A stretch of 64,000 nucleotides of DNA from CAVSVP01 sp963731125 (GTDB lineage: Bacteria > Pseudomonadota > Gammaproteobacteria > Competibacterales > Competibacteraceae): positions 269,118 through 333,117 of the forward strand of contig CAVSVP010000006.1 of the NCBI GenBank assembly GCA_963731125.1, in the 5' to 3' direction. Shown here one piece after another: positions 27,887-36,991 of this stretch (within the stretch, counting starts at the first letter, position 1; the number at the start of each line of letters is the position of its first letter). A model generated the notes under the pieces. It had not been told where the DNA came from and searched no databases. It saw only the letters and a program-made list of their open reading frames with translations. Both the position numbers and the translations under genes were made by a program.

Positions 27887-27980
27887 TCAAAGCTCATTAT
27901 CTACTACGGTTTCCGCATTACCGCTTGTATCCGTCATGACCACCGGCAAACCGCAGGGCCATAGCCTTTAGTAACATATT
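27887..27980 (-). pseudogene. Decayed GT4 glycosyltransferase remnant
   Basis: Reading the minus strand gives NMLLKAMA, then after one extra C, CGLPVVMTDTSGNAETVVDNEL and a stop. This is the donor-binding core of GT4 enzymes (NVLLEAMACGLPVV.TD.GGN.E.V). A single-base insertion breaks the frame and no N-terminal lobe remains. The rest of the 27643-28159 gap holds nothing I can assign. Confidence 0.6.
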
Positions 27981-28159
27981 GGCTTACTCCTCGTTGCGGG
28001 TAACCGTTCACAAAAAAATCAATAGCTTATACGGAATGATTTTCAATCATTCGGGAAATGGCTTTTGTTGAGCTGACGAAATTCAATCCAGTATATGAAA
28101 GCCTCTGTAACTACGCTACCATCTCTCAGTAAACCGCTTTAAACCTGTGCTAAGTATTG

Positions 28160-29113
28160 ATGATTGTGAAAACATGTAAAACGCCATCGAAGAACGGTCT
28201 TGTGAGCGTCATTCTTCCTGTCTTCAACGGAAGTAAATTTATCAACACAGCAATAGACTCTGTTGTTTCACAAACCTACCAGAATTTTGAAATTATTGCG
28301 GTTGATGATGGGTCATCAGACAACTCGTTTGAAATCCTCTCCCAGCGTTGTGATTCACGCATAAGAATTTTTCGAAAAGCAAATGGTGGTGTTGCTCATA
28401 CCCGCAACTACGCTATTCAAAGAAGCAAAGGAGAATTTATTGCGTTTCTTGATCAAGATGAAGAATGGTTCTGCAATAAACTGGAAAAACAAATTGATTT
28501 CATCAATGCACAACCAGATTATCCCATTGTCTATACAGATGCAATTTCAATCTGCTTGAATAATTCCCGGCAACCGCTTCGCTGGTCGGAGCTCTATAAG
28601 CCCACAAGTGGATTTATTTTCTCAGACCTTTACAGAACAGACAATTTTATTCTTTTATCGTCTGTTTTTCTAAAGAAATCACTTATAGATGAAGTTGGCT
28701 TTCTCTGTATAGATAAGGCATTCAGAGGTGTGGATGATTTTGAATTTTGGCTACGGATCTCCCAGAATCATAAGTTCGGATATATTCCGGAAGTCTTGGT
28801 CAAACGTACCGTCCATGCAGATAATTTCTCTTATAAAAGCAAAAAATCATTATCACTAATGATAGAAAATGCGTTGCATGTTTATCGTAAGTATTATCAA
28901 CTTTCAGAGAAAATTTCAAGGCGAGATTATTCAAATGCAATCCTGCGACGAACATCTTACATGGTACACAATCGATTATATATCATGCTGTTACAATATC
29001 TTTGTTTTGCTTTTATTATTGACCCATCAAATGTTATTGGCATCACTGGAACACTGAGTGCAATTTTCGGAAGATTGATGCACAAGTTAAAAACTTTACC
29101 GAAGCATCAATGA
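28160..29113 (+). CDS. Glycosyltransferase family 2 (GT-A) protein
   Basis: Inverting-type glycosyltransferase of 317 aa. The GT-A core starts VSVILPVFNGSKFINTAIDSVVSQTYQNFEIIAVDDGSSDNS in pattern, with the metal-site motif FLDQDEEW (DxD) near residue 96 and a DDFEFWLRI acceptor-side motif at about 194. The C-terminal quarter is hydrophobic (LQYLCFAFII) and may rest on the membrane. The sugar donor is unknown. The ATG at 28160 follows a possible TTG by one codon and has only a weak ribosome site. Base composition is distinctly AT-rich, like the sulfotransferase genes next to it, suggesting acquisition as a block. Confidence 0.87.
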   Translation: MIVKTCKTPSKNGLVSVILPVFNGSKFINTAIDSVVSQTYQNFEIIAVDDGSSDNSFEILSQRCDSRIRIFRKANGGVAHTRNYAIQRSKGEFIAFLDQDEEWFCNKLEKQIDFINAQPDYPIVYTDAISICLNNSRQPLRWSELYKPTSGFIFSDLYRTDNFILLSSVFLKKSLIDEVGFLCIDKAFRGVDDFEFWLRISQNHKFGYIPEVLVKRTVHADNFSYKSKKSLSLMIENALHVYRKYYQLSEKISRRDYSNAILRRTSYMVHNRLYIMLLQYLCFAFIIDPSNVIGITGTLSAIFGRLMHKLKTLPKHQ

Positions 29114-29145
29114 GGATGCCAGCGCTATTCATCACGAGCATTACC

Positions 29146-29850
29146 CTATAAAAAAGAAAAAAATTTATCAGCCCTTATTTCCAGTTCTTCATAGACATCT
29201 TTAAACTCGTTGTCGACATTAGGTTTATCATGATGTCTATATTTTTCCGTAAATGTTTGATTGAAACCTTCTTGCGTAAAAGGTACGCCGAGATGTTTGC
29301 ATATTTTCTGCAACCTAGTCCCAAATTCTTGCTTACGCAGATTGAAACTGATAAGAGGAAACTGAAACTGCTCCTGAAGTTCACATAATTTTTTATTGGT
29401 CATTATCCAAAGATTAGACGAATGATTTTCATCTAGATAAGCATAACCAGACGAGCGCGCGGCGAATGAACGGATGACTTCACCCGGTCGCCGGTAAATA
29501 CCAATCATCTTGTATTCAGAGGCACAGCGTATCCAATAATCAAAAGTTAGCACCATTCGGGGATCTTTTAAACAGATATACGATGAGTCAGGATTATGCG
29601 CATCTTTTAAAAATTTTTTAATCTTATACCGATATAATAATTTTATAAATAATCCCTGATTCAGATCTGGAAACTTCCAACTCCTGAGAATTTCATCATT
29701 AATCTGGGTCACTGGGCCATATTCGAGGTGCTTCTGGTATTTTGTTGGACCGAGTTTATTGAGGACGAAGTTGCTCCCCATGTTCTCCAAACAGTGCGCC
29801 AGGCAGGATGTTCCACTTCTATGCATTCCGAGGATAAATAATATTTTCAC
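29146..29850 (-). CDS. Sulfotransferase-fold protein
   Basis: Cytosolic protein of 234 aa. The P-loop LFILGMHRSGTSCLA is at residues 4-18, followed by YICLKDPRMVLTFDYW and GIYRRPGEVIRSFA, which matches the 3'-phosphate-binding segment. Length is short but typical for bacterial sulfotransferase-like proteins with a GMHRSGTS start. It is convergent with the GT2 gene (33 bases apart) and divergent from the GT at 30.1 kb. A sulfate donor role requires PAPS and is inferred from the fold. Codon use is AT-rich. Confidence 0.78.
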   Translation of the reverse strand: MKILFILGMHRSGTSCLAHCLENMGSNFVLNKLGPTKYQKHLEYGPVTQINDEILRSWKFPDLNQGLFIKLLYRYKIKKFLKDAHNPDSSYICLKDPRMVLTFDYWIRCASEYKMIGIYRRPGEVIRSFAARSSGYAYLDENHSSNLWIMTNKKLCELQEQFQFPLISFNLRKQEFGTRLQKICKHLGVPFTQEGFNQTFTEKYRHHDKPNVDNEFKDVYEELEIRADKFFSFL

Positions 29851-30118
29851 AATTTTATCCTTTTGCTACCCTAGATTGTTATCGATGCCGTGACCTGTAA
29901 TAAAGACTCTCGAATTTAAATAATCTTTCAGTTTATAATTAGATACAGCTAAGTGTCCCATTTAAATACTCATTACTATCGGTTAAAGTATCTCGACTTT
30001 GGTCAATTCCCCCTCACTTTAAACACTCTCCCACCAGGGGAGAGCGAGTTGAGTGGTTTCAGCGTCCCAGCATTCAACATCATTGTCAAAAACCTGGATA
30101 TCGAAAAGGAAAAAGCAT

Positions 30119-31096
30119 ATGAGCACCGTTGTGTTGTTCCATCGAGACTACAAAAAATTTACTGGCGGTCATTTAAAATTATGGCATTACTATAATCATA
30201 CAAAAAGTTTCAAAGGCTACCAATCAAGGATTTTTTTTACAAAGCAAAGTACCTTTGACGGGACAAACCCTTGGTTACATGAAAAAGATAATATAATTGA
30301 AAAGTGGGATATTCAAAAAGCTGACGTCCTTTTTTTGGAAGGAATGGATTGGTCCTTTTTAAACAGAGAAGAGTTGGCATCTTCTCAAATCCCGATAATC
30401 AATCTCATACAGCATGTGCAACACGCTGACCCTGACAATCCACGATATCAATTTCTAAAAGAAAAAGCTATACGTATTTGCGTAAGTAAAGAGGTGGAAC
30501 ATGCGCTTCGTAAAGCCAACACCGTAAACGGACCAATACGAACCATCCCCAACGGAATTGATTTCAATGAACTTCCCCAAAGCGTTCCCCTAGAAAAGAG
30601 AGATATTGACGTGCTTGTTGTCGGTATAAAACAGTGGAATATGACAAAAAGAATAGAATTTTTAACAAGTGTATTAAATCTATTTTCATCAGTTTTTAAA
30701 AAAACAAAATTCAAATTCATTAAAAAACTAATTTCTCGAAACGAATTTCTTAAGCATCTAGCAAACTCAAAAAATTGCATTTTTTTACCAGCTCGTACTG
30801 AAGGTTTTTATTTACCAGCTCTAGAAAGCATGTATCTACAGACAAGGGTCATTGTGCCAGATTGTGTTGGAAATAGGGGGTTCTGTTATGATAATGTCAA
30901 TTGTTATATGCCAGAATACTCACTCAAAGGAATTTTTTATTCTCTGATCAAAGCGCTTAAAGCGACTCCTGAAGAACACAAAGACATGATCAATCAAGCA
31001 TACATATTTGCACAAAAACATTCCATTGATAATGAACGAGAACAATATAAAATACTACTTCAGAATGTCTGCACATTATGGAATGAAGCAACATGA
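30119..31096 (+). CDS. Glycosyltransferase (GT-B like)
   Basis: Protein of 325 aa that looks like a compact GT4-type transferase. The N-terminal part has VVLFHRDYKKFTGGHLKLWHY, a GG-H acceptor motif, and the middle ICVSKEVEHAL and IRTIPNGIDF. The C-terminal part shows FLPARTEGFYLPALESMYLQTRVIVPD, with the two Glu of the donor site (E-x7-E). The ATG at 30119 has AAGGA eight bases upstream; an earlier in-frame start at 30053 lacks one. This is the most AT-rich gene of the island, a sign of foreign origin. Donor and acceptor are unknown. Confidence 0.75.
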   Translation: MSTVVLFHRDYKKFTGGHLKLWHYYNHTKSFKGYQSRIFFTKQSTFDGTNPWLHEKDNIIEKWDIQKADVLFLEGMDWSFLNREELASSQIPIINLIQHVQHADPDNPRYQFLKEKAIRICVSKEVEHALRKANTVNGPIRTIPNGIDFNELPQSVPLEKRDIDVLVVGIKQWNMTKRIEFLTSVLNLFSSVFKKTKFKFIKKLISRNEFLKHLANSKNCIFLPARTEGFYLPALESMYLQTRVIVPDCVGNRGFCYDNVNCYMPEYSLKGIFYSLIKALKATPEEHKDMINQAYIFAQKHSIDNEREQYKILLQNVCTLWNEAT

Positions 31097-31189
31097 TATT
31101 CATTTGTCGATCATTTTAAGAATATCACTCTTCGATGAAAAATATGATCAAAGCAATAAAGTATAGTTAGAATTACTAAAGCAGAAACC

Positions 31190-32248
31190 TTGCTACAATT
31201 TCTGACTGAATATGGCAGTGGAAGAGATAAAGCCTTGAAAGAGCTGTTCACACAGCGCGTTTTAAGACGCTTAATGTCGCATGGACGTCTATATAGAATG
31301 GCATCATCGATATTTGGTTTATTAAGGTCATCCTGTCCCCTACCGTCTTATCAATCAACTACTGAATTTAAATCGAGCCGACCTTTGGTCTCTTCCATCA
31401 ACACTAATGGCCCAATATTTATCTCGGGCAGGTTTCGCAGTGGGACCACCATGTTATGGCAGGCATTCGAGCATCTTGTTGGTTACACCGCATACTATGA
31501 ACCTCTCAATGAACGGCGCTGGTTCAATCCTTCCACCCGTGGATCAAAGATTGATGACACTCACAGAGGAAGTAGCAACTATTGGGCAAACTATGACAAT
31601 CTGGCTTTTCTAGATGCGGAATTTCAGGAAAGCTGGGCCTATTCGCATTTGGCCATGGGGCCTCAGGCAAGGGAGGCCGGACTAGTGCGATACATCACTG
31701 CGTTAGTAACCGCTGCTGCTGAACGCCCGGTCTTGCAATTCAACAGAACAGACTTTCGACTGAGTTTTCTTGCAAGTCGTTTTCCATCCGCTCAAATTAT
31801 ATATATCAGTCGTAATCCCAGAGATACCTGGTGCTCGTCCCTGCGCGGAGTCGAAAATAATCCCAATTGGACTCTTTTAGATGAGGAAGGGTATGGGCGC
31901 TTTTATTTGGTCCCTTGGTATCGTGACCTTACGATAAGCTTCCCGGGCCTTACCCAGAATCACGCGAATACACACCCATATTTTGTGCATTATATGATCT
32001 GGCGCATCGCCGGCTTGTTTGCGCTAAAGTGGGGACATTTTTTTCTGCGCTACGAAGATTTATGCACTGACTTTTCCGGCGCAATGAAGATGCTACTGAC
32101 TTATCTTGGAGATACGCCCGACAAGGTAGAGTCGTTGCACGGGCTGGTGCAGCTGCGTACGTCAAATTATCGTCATGACGACTGTTTCTATGCTGCAATA
32201 GAAGAACAGGTCGAGCAGCAGTTAAAGGTGTTTCTTGTGACCAATTAA
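31190..32248 (+). CDS. Sulfotransferase-fold protein
   Basis: Protein of up to 352 aa. The P-loop IFISGRFRSGTTMLWQAFE is at about residues 76-94 and IIYISRNPRDTWCSSL at about 205-220 gives the second nucleotide-binding motif; FLRYEDLCTDF is the family's later conserved strand. The long N-terminal extension (about 70 aa) is unusual. The TTG at 31190 has no clear ribosome site, so the true start may lie further in, for example the ATG at 31274. This third sulfotransferase-like gene sits at the boundary between the accessory island and the XrtA operon, convergent with the latter. Confidence 0.78.
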   Translation: MLQFLTEYGSGRDKALKELFTQRVLRRLMSHGRLYRMASSIFGLLRSSCPLPSYQSTTEFKSSRPLVSSINTNGPIFISGRFRSGTTMLWQAFEHLVGYTAYYEPLNERRWFNPSTRGSKIDDTHRGSSNYWANYDNLAFLDAEFQESWAYSHLAMGPQAREAGLVRYITALVTAAAERPVLQFNRTDFRLSFLASRFPSAQIIYISRNPRDTWCSSLRGVENNPNWTLLDEEGYGRFYLVPWYRDLTISFPGLTQNHANTHPYFVHYMIWRIAGLFALKWGHFFLRYEDLCTDFSGAMKMLLTYLGDTPDKVESLHGLVQLRTSNYRHDDCFYAAIEEQVEQQLKVFLVTN

Positions 32249-32469
32249 TAAACATTATCGGAAATAAGCTATGGACCGACTTAACTAATTGTTCATCAAG
32301 GGTAATAATTTGCCGAAACGTTAAAACCGATAATGTCTAGTGAATCTGATATGTGCTGTAAGCAGTTTATTCAAACAGGTATGCTAGAACTTGAAAAGGC
32401 CAGACTGACCCAAACTGGTCTAGCAAAGCTTTTTCTTTACTCAATCCCTGCCTAACACGTTATTCGCAT

Positions 32470-33714
32470 TCACGCCACCGACCTCCGGCCAGCCTGGGTC
32501 TTTTCTTTCCAGGTTCCCACTAGTTTTTCATAGATCTCGGCATAGCGGGCAACACTGACAGCCCAGTTCCTTTCTTCTTCTACAAACTGGCGGGCAGCCG
32601 CACGTAACGCAGGCCACCACTCGCGCCTTTCCAATACCCGACGCAAACAAGCAGCAAGCGCAGCAGGTTCACCGGCTGAGAAGCGAAAGCCAGTCTCGCC
32701 GTCACGAATAAGTTCACGATGTCCCCCGACATCAGAGGCTATCACTAACTTACCCTGCGCCATGGCCTCTAGTGGCTTAAGGGGTGTCACCGTTTCGGTC
32801 AGGCGAATAGACAAACGGGGATAAACACAAATGTCTACTAAACTATAGTAACTTTGCACCTGATGATGAGCCACCCGCCCCGTAAACACCACTCGATCCT
32901 GTATGCCCAGTTCAGCGGCCAGTTTCCGCAAGGTGCCATCTTCAGGCCCTCCACCGACAAAAAGCACTTTTAACTTAGGAAAGTCATTTATTAGCAGGGG
33001 AAGCGTCTTGAGTAGAATAGGCAATCCTTCATAAGCATAAAAAGACCCAATAAACCCTAATACCGTACGATTTTCTAAACCTAATGCTTGTGCCAGTTCG
33101 AGATCAGGCGGCACGTTCATAGCAAAATTCTCGATATCCACCGCATTAGGAATGACTGTTACTTTGTCGGCCGGAATACCACGAGACAATAGTGCTTGTC
33201 TAAGTCCTTCACAGATGGTGGTCACCGCATCAGTTTGCTTGAGTATATGCGTTTCTAAACGCCGCGTAAGCCGGTACCGCAGACCATTTTCACGGCTAGT
33301 CCCATGATCAACCGCCGCATCTTCCCAAAAAGCGCGCACTTCGTACACCATGGGGAGACGACGACGACGGGCGACTCGTAACGCTGCTAATCCGTTCAGC
33401 GCCGGCGAATGTGCGTGAAGCAAATCAGGCTGTACGCGCAACACGACCTCCGCAAGCCGCTTTGCCAAAGTTTCAACGATGGCGACTTGACTAATCACTG
33501 GTAGCCTCGGCAGTACTCCAGTCAGCAGCGGTGAACGGTAAAAATAGAATCCGCTACACTCTTCTTCCGGTTCCTGAGTGGCATAGTGTTTAGAACTGGT
33601 AACGTGAAATGTCTCCCATCCCAATACTCGCTGCTGCTGCAAGATGGCCTGAGTGCGAAAAGCATAACCGCTTTGTAGAGGAATGGAGTGATCGAGAACA
33701 TGGAGAATGCGCAT
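32470..33714 (-). CDS. GT4 glycosyltransferase, exosortase A-associated Daro_2409 type
   Basis: Transferase of 414 aa matching the PEP-CTERM/exosortase A-associated glycosyltransferase family. The N-terminus MRILHVLDHSIPLQSGYAFR and the following QQRVLGWETFHVTSSKH are near-diagnostic. The C-terminal lobe has GFIGSFYAYEGLPILL and RLTETVTPLKPLEAMAQGKLVIASDVGG. In typical clusters it follows xrtA, as here, but an amidotransferase gene often lies between them and is absent. A 272-bp MITE now separates it from xrtA, so expression may be affected. It is the last gene of the operon. Confidence 0.92.
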   Translation of the reverse strand: MRILHVLDHSIPLQSGYAFRTQAILQQQRVLGWETFHVTSSKHYATQEPEEECSGFYFYRSPLLTGVLPRLPVISQVAIVETLAKRLAEVVLRVQPDLLHAHSPALNGLAALRVARRRRLPMVYEVRAFWEDAAVDHGTSRENGLRYRLTRRLETHILKQTDAVTTICEGLRQALLSRGIPADKVTVIPNAVDIENFAMNVPPDLELAQALGLENRTVLGFIGSFYAYEGLPILLKTLPLLINDFPKLKVLFVGGGPEDGTLRKLAAELGIQDRVVFTGRVAHHQVQSYYSLVDICVYPRLSIRLTETVTPLKPLEAMAQGKLVIASDVGGHRELIRDGETGFRFSAGEPAALAACLRRVLERREWWPALRAAARQFVEEERNWAVSVARYAEIYEKLVGTWKEKTQAGRRSVA

Positions 33715-33731
33715 TGCTTTAGTCTATATCC

Positions 33732-34003
33732 CAGCCCTTTAAAGGTGAGAAAACATAGGCTGAAATTGAGTTTTGAGCCTTTTTGTTGAAAACCCCGATT
33801 TTTTCCACATTATCCTAATTTGCCCTCATAGACGCTCTATGTTGGAAATCAAAAAAATATTTTAAAATCAATTACATAAAAAATTCACGAAAATCGCTCA
33901 ATTTAGAAAATTGTGGCATGAAACATGCTAAAAAATTTCAGAAACTGAATTTGTAAATTATTTACTTTTGAATACAATTGGTTACGACACCTTTAAAGGG
34001 CTG
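33732..34003. mobile_element. 272-bp MITE with 16-bp TIRs and 10-bp target duplication
   Basis: Perfect 16-bp terminal inverted repeats, CAGCCCTTTAAAGGTG at 33732-33747 and its complement at 33988-34003, are flanked by an exact 10-bp direct repeat GTCTATATCC (33722-33731 and 34004-34013). The interior is AT-rich with no credible gene. This is the signature of a non-autonomous transposon inserted between xrtA and the downstream GT gene of the same operon. A 10-bp duplication suggests mobilisation by an IS4-type transposase. Confidence 0.9.
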
Positions 34004-34084
34004 GTCTATATCCTTCTACCAGCTTCTCTTTGGGGGATTCCAATCTTTGGAAACCGAAGTAGGTGTGTGTACGGAACATACCGG

Positions 34085-35683
34085 CTAACTCCGTGCCGCT
34101 TCAAACAGACTCGCTTCAATAGCAGGCAGCATGCTATCGACGAAACTTTGTAGCGTTTCTCTGGCTCCTTCGACATCCGCATCTATAGAGGTAAAAACCA
34201 CAATACCGGCACCATCACGCCGGTTGCCCGTCAATCTCGCCAGTGCCTCAAAAAATTTCGCTACGTAAGCATTCGCCGTGTAGCGGCCTGCAACCCAGTA
34301 CCAATGCCAAACCAGCAAGCGCTGTCGATGCGACCTCAATTGCGATTCGAAAACTTCGTAAGCCTCACCCCGCAGTCTGACGGTAATCTTGTCTTGGTGC
34401 GGCTGCTGCCAGACCGGGTGCTTTTGAATCACCAGCACATTTTGAGAATTAATAAGCTCAGCGCCTTGGGCCTGACGCCTATAGTAAGCTAAGTAGAGAC
34501 CTACCTTGCTGCCGTTTTGGCCATACGTCTGAAGCACGGAGGTGTCCATGCCGATATAACGCGGTGACCAGTTTACCAACGGTTCATTCTCGGTATGCCA
34601 GGCCGTCCCTTGCTCTGGAGTCTTTAAAACCACCTGCCTTGCCTTGACAGCGGACGATGAGTGCAAATAATGAGCGGCGGCCGGCCACAAAGTTAACGCT
34701 AGCAGGCTAGCCAGGATCACAGCGGCAGGCTTAGCGTTTGGCAAGGTAGCCGCCTTACCGTCATCCTCTCGCTCAAGATGATCTGCTGTGGAGCTAGTCG
34801 AATATTCGCACCAAAATGAACCGATCCAAAACATCAGTAGCATCACCAGCCCAAAAAACACCCAGCCGTAAATATAATGATCGACTCCTAAAGCCAATTT
34901 CTTATCGCTAAGATGGGCAATCATCACGATCATGTAAGCGCGCAGGCCGTTGGCAATAATGGGAAACAGGACGGCAAGGGCAATAAAGGCGGCACGACGC
35001 CAGTAGCTTCGATAGCTAAGGTAGGCGTAGAGACAGCCTAACGCTATGGAGGCAATGAGATAACGTACACCACTACAACCCTCGACAACAGACCAACTCC
35101 CGCTGGGAATACTAAAAAATGTGCCTTCCCGATAAACAGGAATACCGGTTAGCTGCAGAGCCTCTGTAGTAAAGGCGGCGGTGTAATCCATCATCGGTGG
35201 AATCAAACCTTCTCCCATCGGAACAGCAAAGATGAGATAGGCAAGTGGAAAAGCCATTTCCCAGGTTATCCGCCATCCCAACAGGCTAATCACCAGGGCG
35301 GGGAATATGGCCACCAAGACGAGTTGCTGAACGACTAAAACATCCGCCACGTGAGCTAATAGCCAAATAAATCCAACGCCTATGAGCAGCACCGGTCCCC
35401 ACCAGTTGGGACGCGGAGTCAATTGCGCCAATTGACTTCTCCGGCTCCATATCATATAGAGGCTGATGGGTACGATCAAAAAACCGTGGGCGAAGGTCTC
35501 TGAGCGCCACCAGATTGACACCAGAGAAACCGCCGTTTCCCAAAACAACATTAGCACTAAAGCGACAGCGGTCAATAGCACCGCTACATAACCACGCCAA
35601 GCCCGGCCCGACTTCCTAAGCACCTCAGAGTAGGCTGCGCCACCTTCCCGCTCAAGACCATAGGCGTTGACGCGTTCTAACAT
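34085..35683 (-). CDS. xrtA: Exosortase A with fused EpsI domain
   Basis: Inner-membrane cysteine transpeptidase of 532 aa that should cut PEP-CTERM proteins and pass them to a further anchor. About eight membrane segments span residues 30-290. The catalytic triad is visible: Cys203 in VEGCSGVRYL, Arg248 in ANGLRAYMIV and His269 in GVDHYIYGWVFF. Residues 320-525 form the EpsI (DUF3485) domain characteristic of exosortase A, with WSPRYIGMDTSVLQTYG and YYRRQAQGAELINSQN. The start overlaps the upstream GT by seven bases. No PEP-CTERM substrate was recognised in this window, so targets must lie elsewhere. Confidence 0.95.
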   Translation of the reverse strand: MLERVNAYGLEREGGAAYSEVLRKSGRAWRGYVAVLLTAVALVLMLFWETAVSLVSIWWRSETFAHGFLIVPISLYMIWSRRSQLAQLTPRPNWWGPVLLIGVGFIWLLAHVADVLVVQQLVLVAIFPALVISLLGWRITWEMAFPLAYLIFAVPMGEGLIPPMMDYTAAFTTEALQLTGIPVYREGTFFSIPSGSWSVVEGCSGVRYLIASIALGCLYAYLSYRSYWRRAAFIALAVLFPIIANGLRAYMIVMIAHLSDKKLALGVDHYIYGWVFFGLVMLLMFWIGSFWCEYSTSSTADHLEREDDGKAATLPNAKPAAVILASLLALTLWPAAAHYLHSSSAVKARQVVLKTPEQGTAWHTENEPLVNWSPRYIGMDTSVLQTYGQNGSKVGLYLAYYRRQAQGAELINSQNVLVIQKHPVWQQPHQDKITVRLRGEAYEVFESQLRSHRQRLLVWHWYWVAGRYTANAYVAKFFEALARLTGNRRDGAGIVVFTSIDADVEGARETLQSFVDSMLPAIEASLFEAARS

Positions 35684-36984
35684 ACGGGGTGCTCCTTTAA
35701 GATTACCTGATCAGTTCCATCAACTTCCCGGTCGGCATCCACCATCCTGAGCGTAGCGCGGGAACCTTCCGGCGCCCAGGAACACCGTTCCAACAATTCT
35801 CGGACACGGCTAAGATTGGTAGTCCAGTTGTAATGACGAGTTACCAAGTCTCGACCGAGTTCTCCCCATCCCGTCCTATCTCCCTTGCGAAGCAAGTCTA
35901 TGGCCTTGTATGCCAATTGGTCGGCTTCATCAGCGACGAGGGCATCCAGCGCGGCTATTGAGTGAATACCGTCCATGGCTGCTCGGGTCGCCAACACTGG
36001 CCTAGCCATCGCCATCGCTTCAAGCACCTTATTCTGTACGCCCCGGGCAATTCGCAAGGGAGCCACCGCCGCCCGGGCGTGAGCTAGATAAGGACGCATA
36101 TCGGGCACTGGTCCAGTCACTCTAACCCCGGGGAAATGCTCTAAGCGCCAAACCGACGGCGTTGGTCGCGCACCCACAATATAGAACCAAGCTTCCGGGA
36201 TCTCTTGACGTATCGCTGGCAACACTGATTTGGCAAACCAGCAGACAGCATCTACGTTTGCCCAGTAATCCATGGCGCCAGTGAACACCAGAACCTGTTC
36301 TCCAGAACGGTAAGGACAGGAATAGTCCCGATCAGGCGTAAAGAAGTCAGTATCAACACCATTCTCCACAGCATGGATAACATGTGCAGCGACCTCGGGG
36401 GCCAAACGTTGAAATAGGGTTTTTTCTTCCGCAGCAACGAATACACTAGCAGCAAACTCAGCGGCTATGGCACGCTCAAAACGTAATAGCGTCCCACCCT
36501 CGCGGCGATAAAGCCAACTCAGCGGCCAGCCTTTACGACGACTGAACTGTTGCCACTTATCGGAATCCACATCCACGAAATCGATGACTCGGTGCAAGTG
36601 TTGGTAACGAGGTCCAGCGACGTACTGGGCCATAGCCGAACAAAAAACCAGCACCCTTCGAATGTCGCCCTGCGCCAACAGGCGATCGACCCAAGCCTGT
36701 AAGGCGGCATTACGAAAATAGGTCAAGGTCAATGCCTCTCCCCACCAGAGCCCGGCGAGGCTTTTTAACTTTTGCCTTTCGGGAGGCAGACCGGCAAAAT
36801 AGGTTTCAGCACAATGCTTGCGTACTGAATTTACATGCTCCCAGTCAGCAGGATCGTCGATAAATGCGCCTAAATGCACACGATAATGCTGCGTCAGATG
36901 CTTGAGCAGATGAAAAGAGCGAATCTTATCCCCCTTGTTAGGTGGATAAGGGATGCGATGTGTCAAAAACAACAGCTCTTTCAT
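35677..36984 (-). CDS. Sugar transferase, PEP-CTERM/EpsH1-associated type 1
   Basis: GT-B transferase of 435 aa in the stp1-type family tied to PEP-CTERM loci. It starts MKELLFLTHRIPYPPNKGDKIR in pattern, a family hallmark, and has VIDFVDVDSDKW in the middle. The C-terminal lobe shows VFTGAMDYWANVDAVCWFA and ARGVQNKVLEAMAMARPVLAT. It sits between the FemAB gene (seven bases away) and xrtA (seven-base overlap), so it is firmly in the operon. The last 40 residues (RATLRMVDADREVDGTDQVI in outline) extend past the usual GT end. The sugar is unknown. Confidence 0.92.
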   Translation of the reverse strand: MKELLFLTHRIPYPPNKGDKIRSFHLLKHLTQHYRVHLGAFIDDPADWEHVNSVRKHCAETYFAGLPPERQKLKSLAGLWWGEALTLTYFRNAALQAWVDRLLAQGDIRRVLVFCSAMAQYVAGPRYQHLHRVIDFVDVDSDKWQQFSRRKGWPLSWLYRREGGTLLRFERAIAAEFAASVFVAAEEKTLFQRLAPEVAAHVIHAVENGVDTDFFTPDRDYSCPYRSGEQVLVFTGAMDYWANVDAVCWFAKSVLPAIRQEIPEAWFYIVGARPTPSVWRLEHFPGVRVTGPVPDMRPYLAHARAAVAPLRIARGVQNKVLEAMAMARPVLATRAAMDGIHSIAALDALVADEADQLAYKAIDLLRKGDRTGWGELGRDLVTRHYNWTTNLSRVRELLERCSWAPEGSRATLRMVDADREVDGTDQVILKEHPVC

Positions 36985-36991
36985 CCGTAAC

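Noticed and set aside
33968..34153. A 61-codon plus-strand frame after the sigma-54-like site, with LLPASLWGIPIFGN resembling a PEP-CTERM tail
   Set aside because: It starts inside the MITE, crosses its right end and target duplication, and runs antisense into xrtA. There is no hydrophobic helix or Arg cluster as in a real PEP-CTERM signal.
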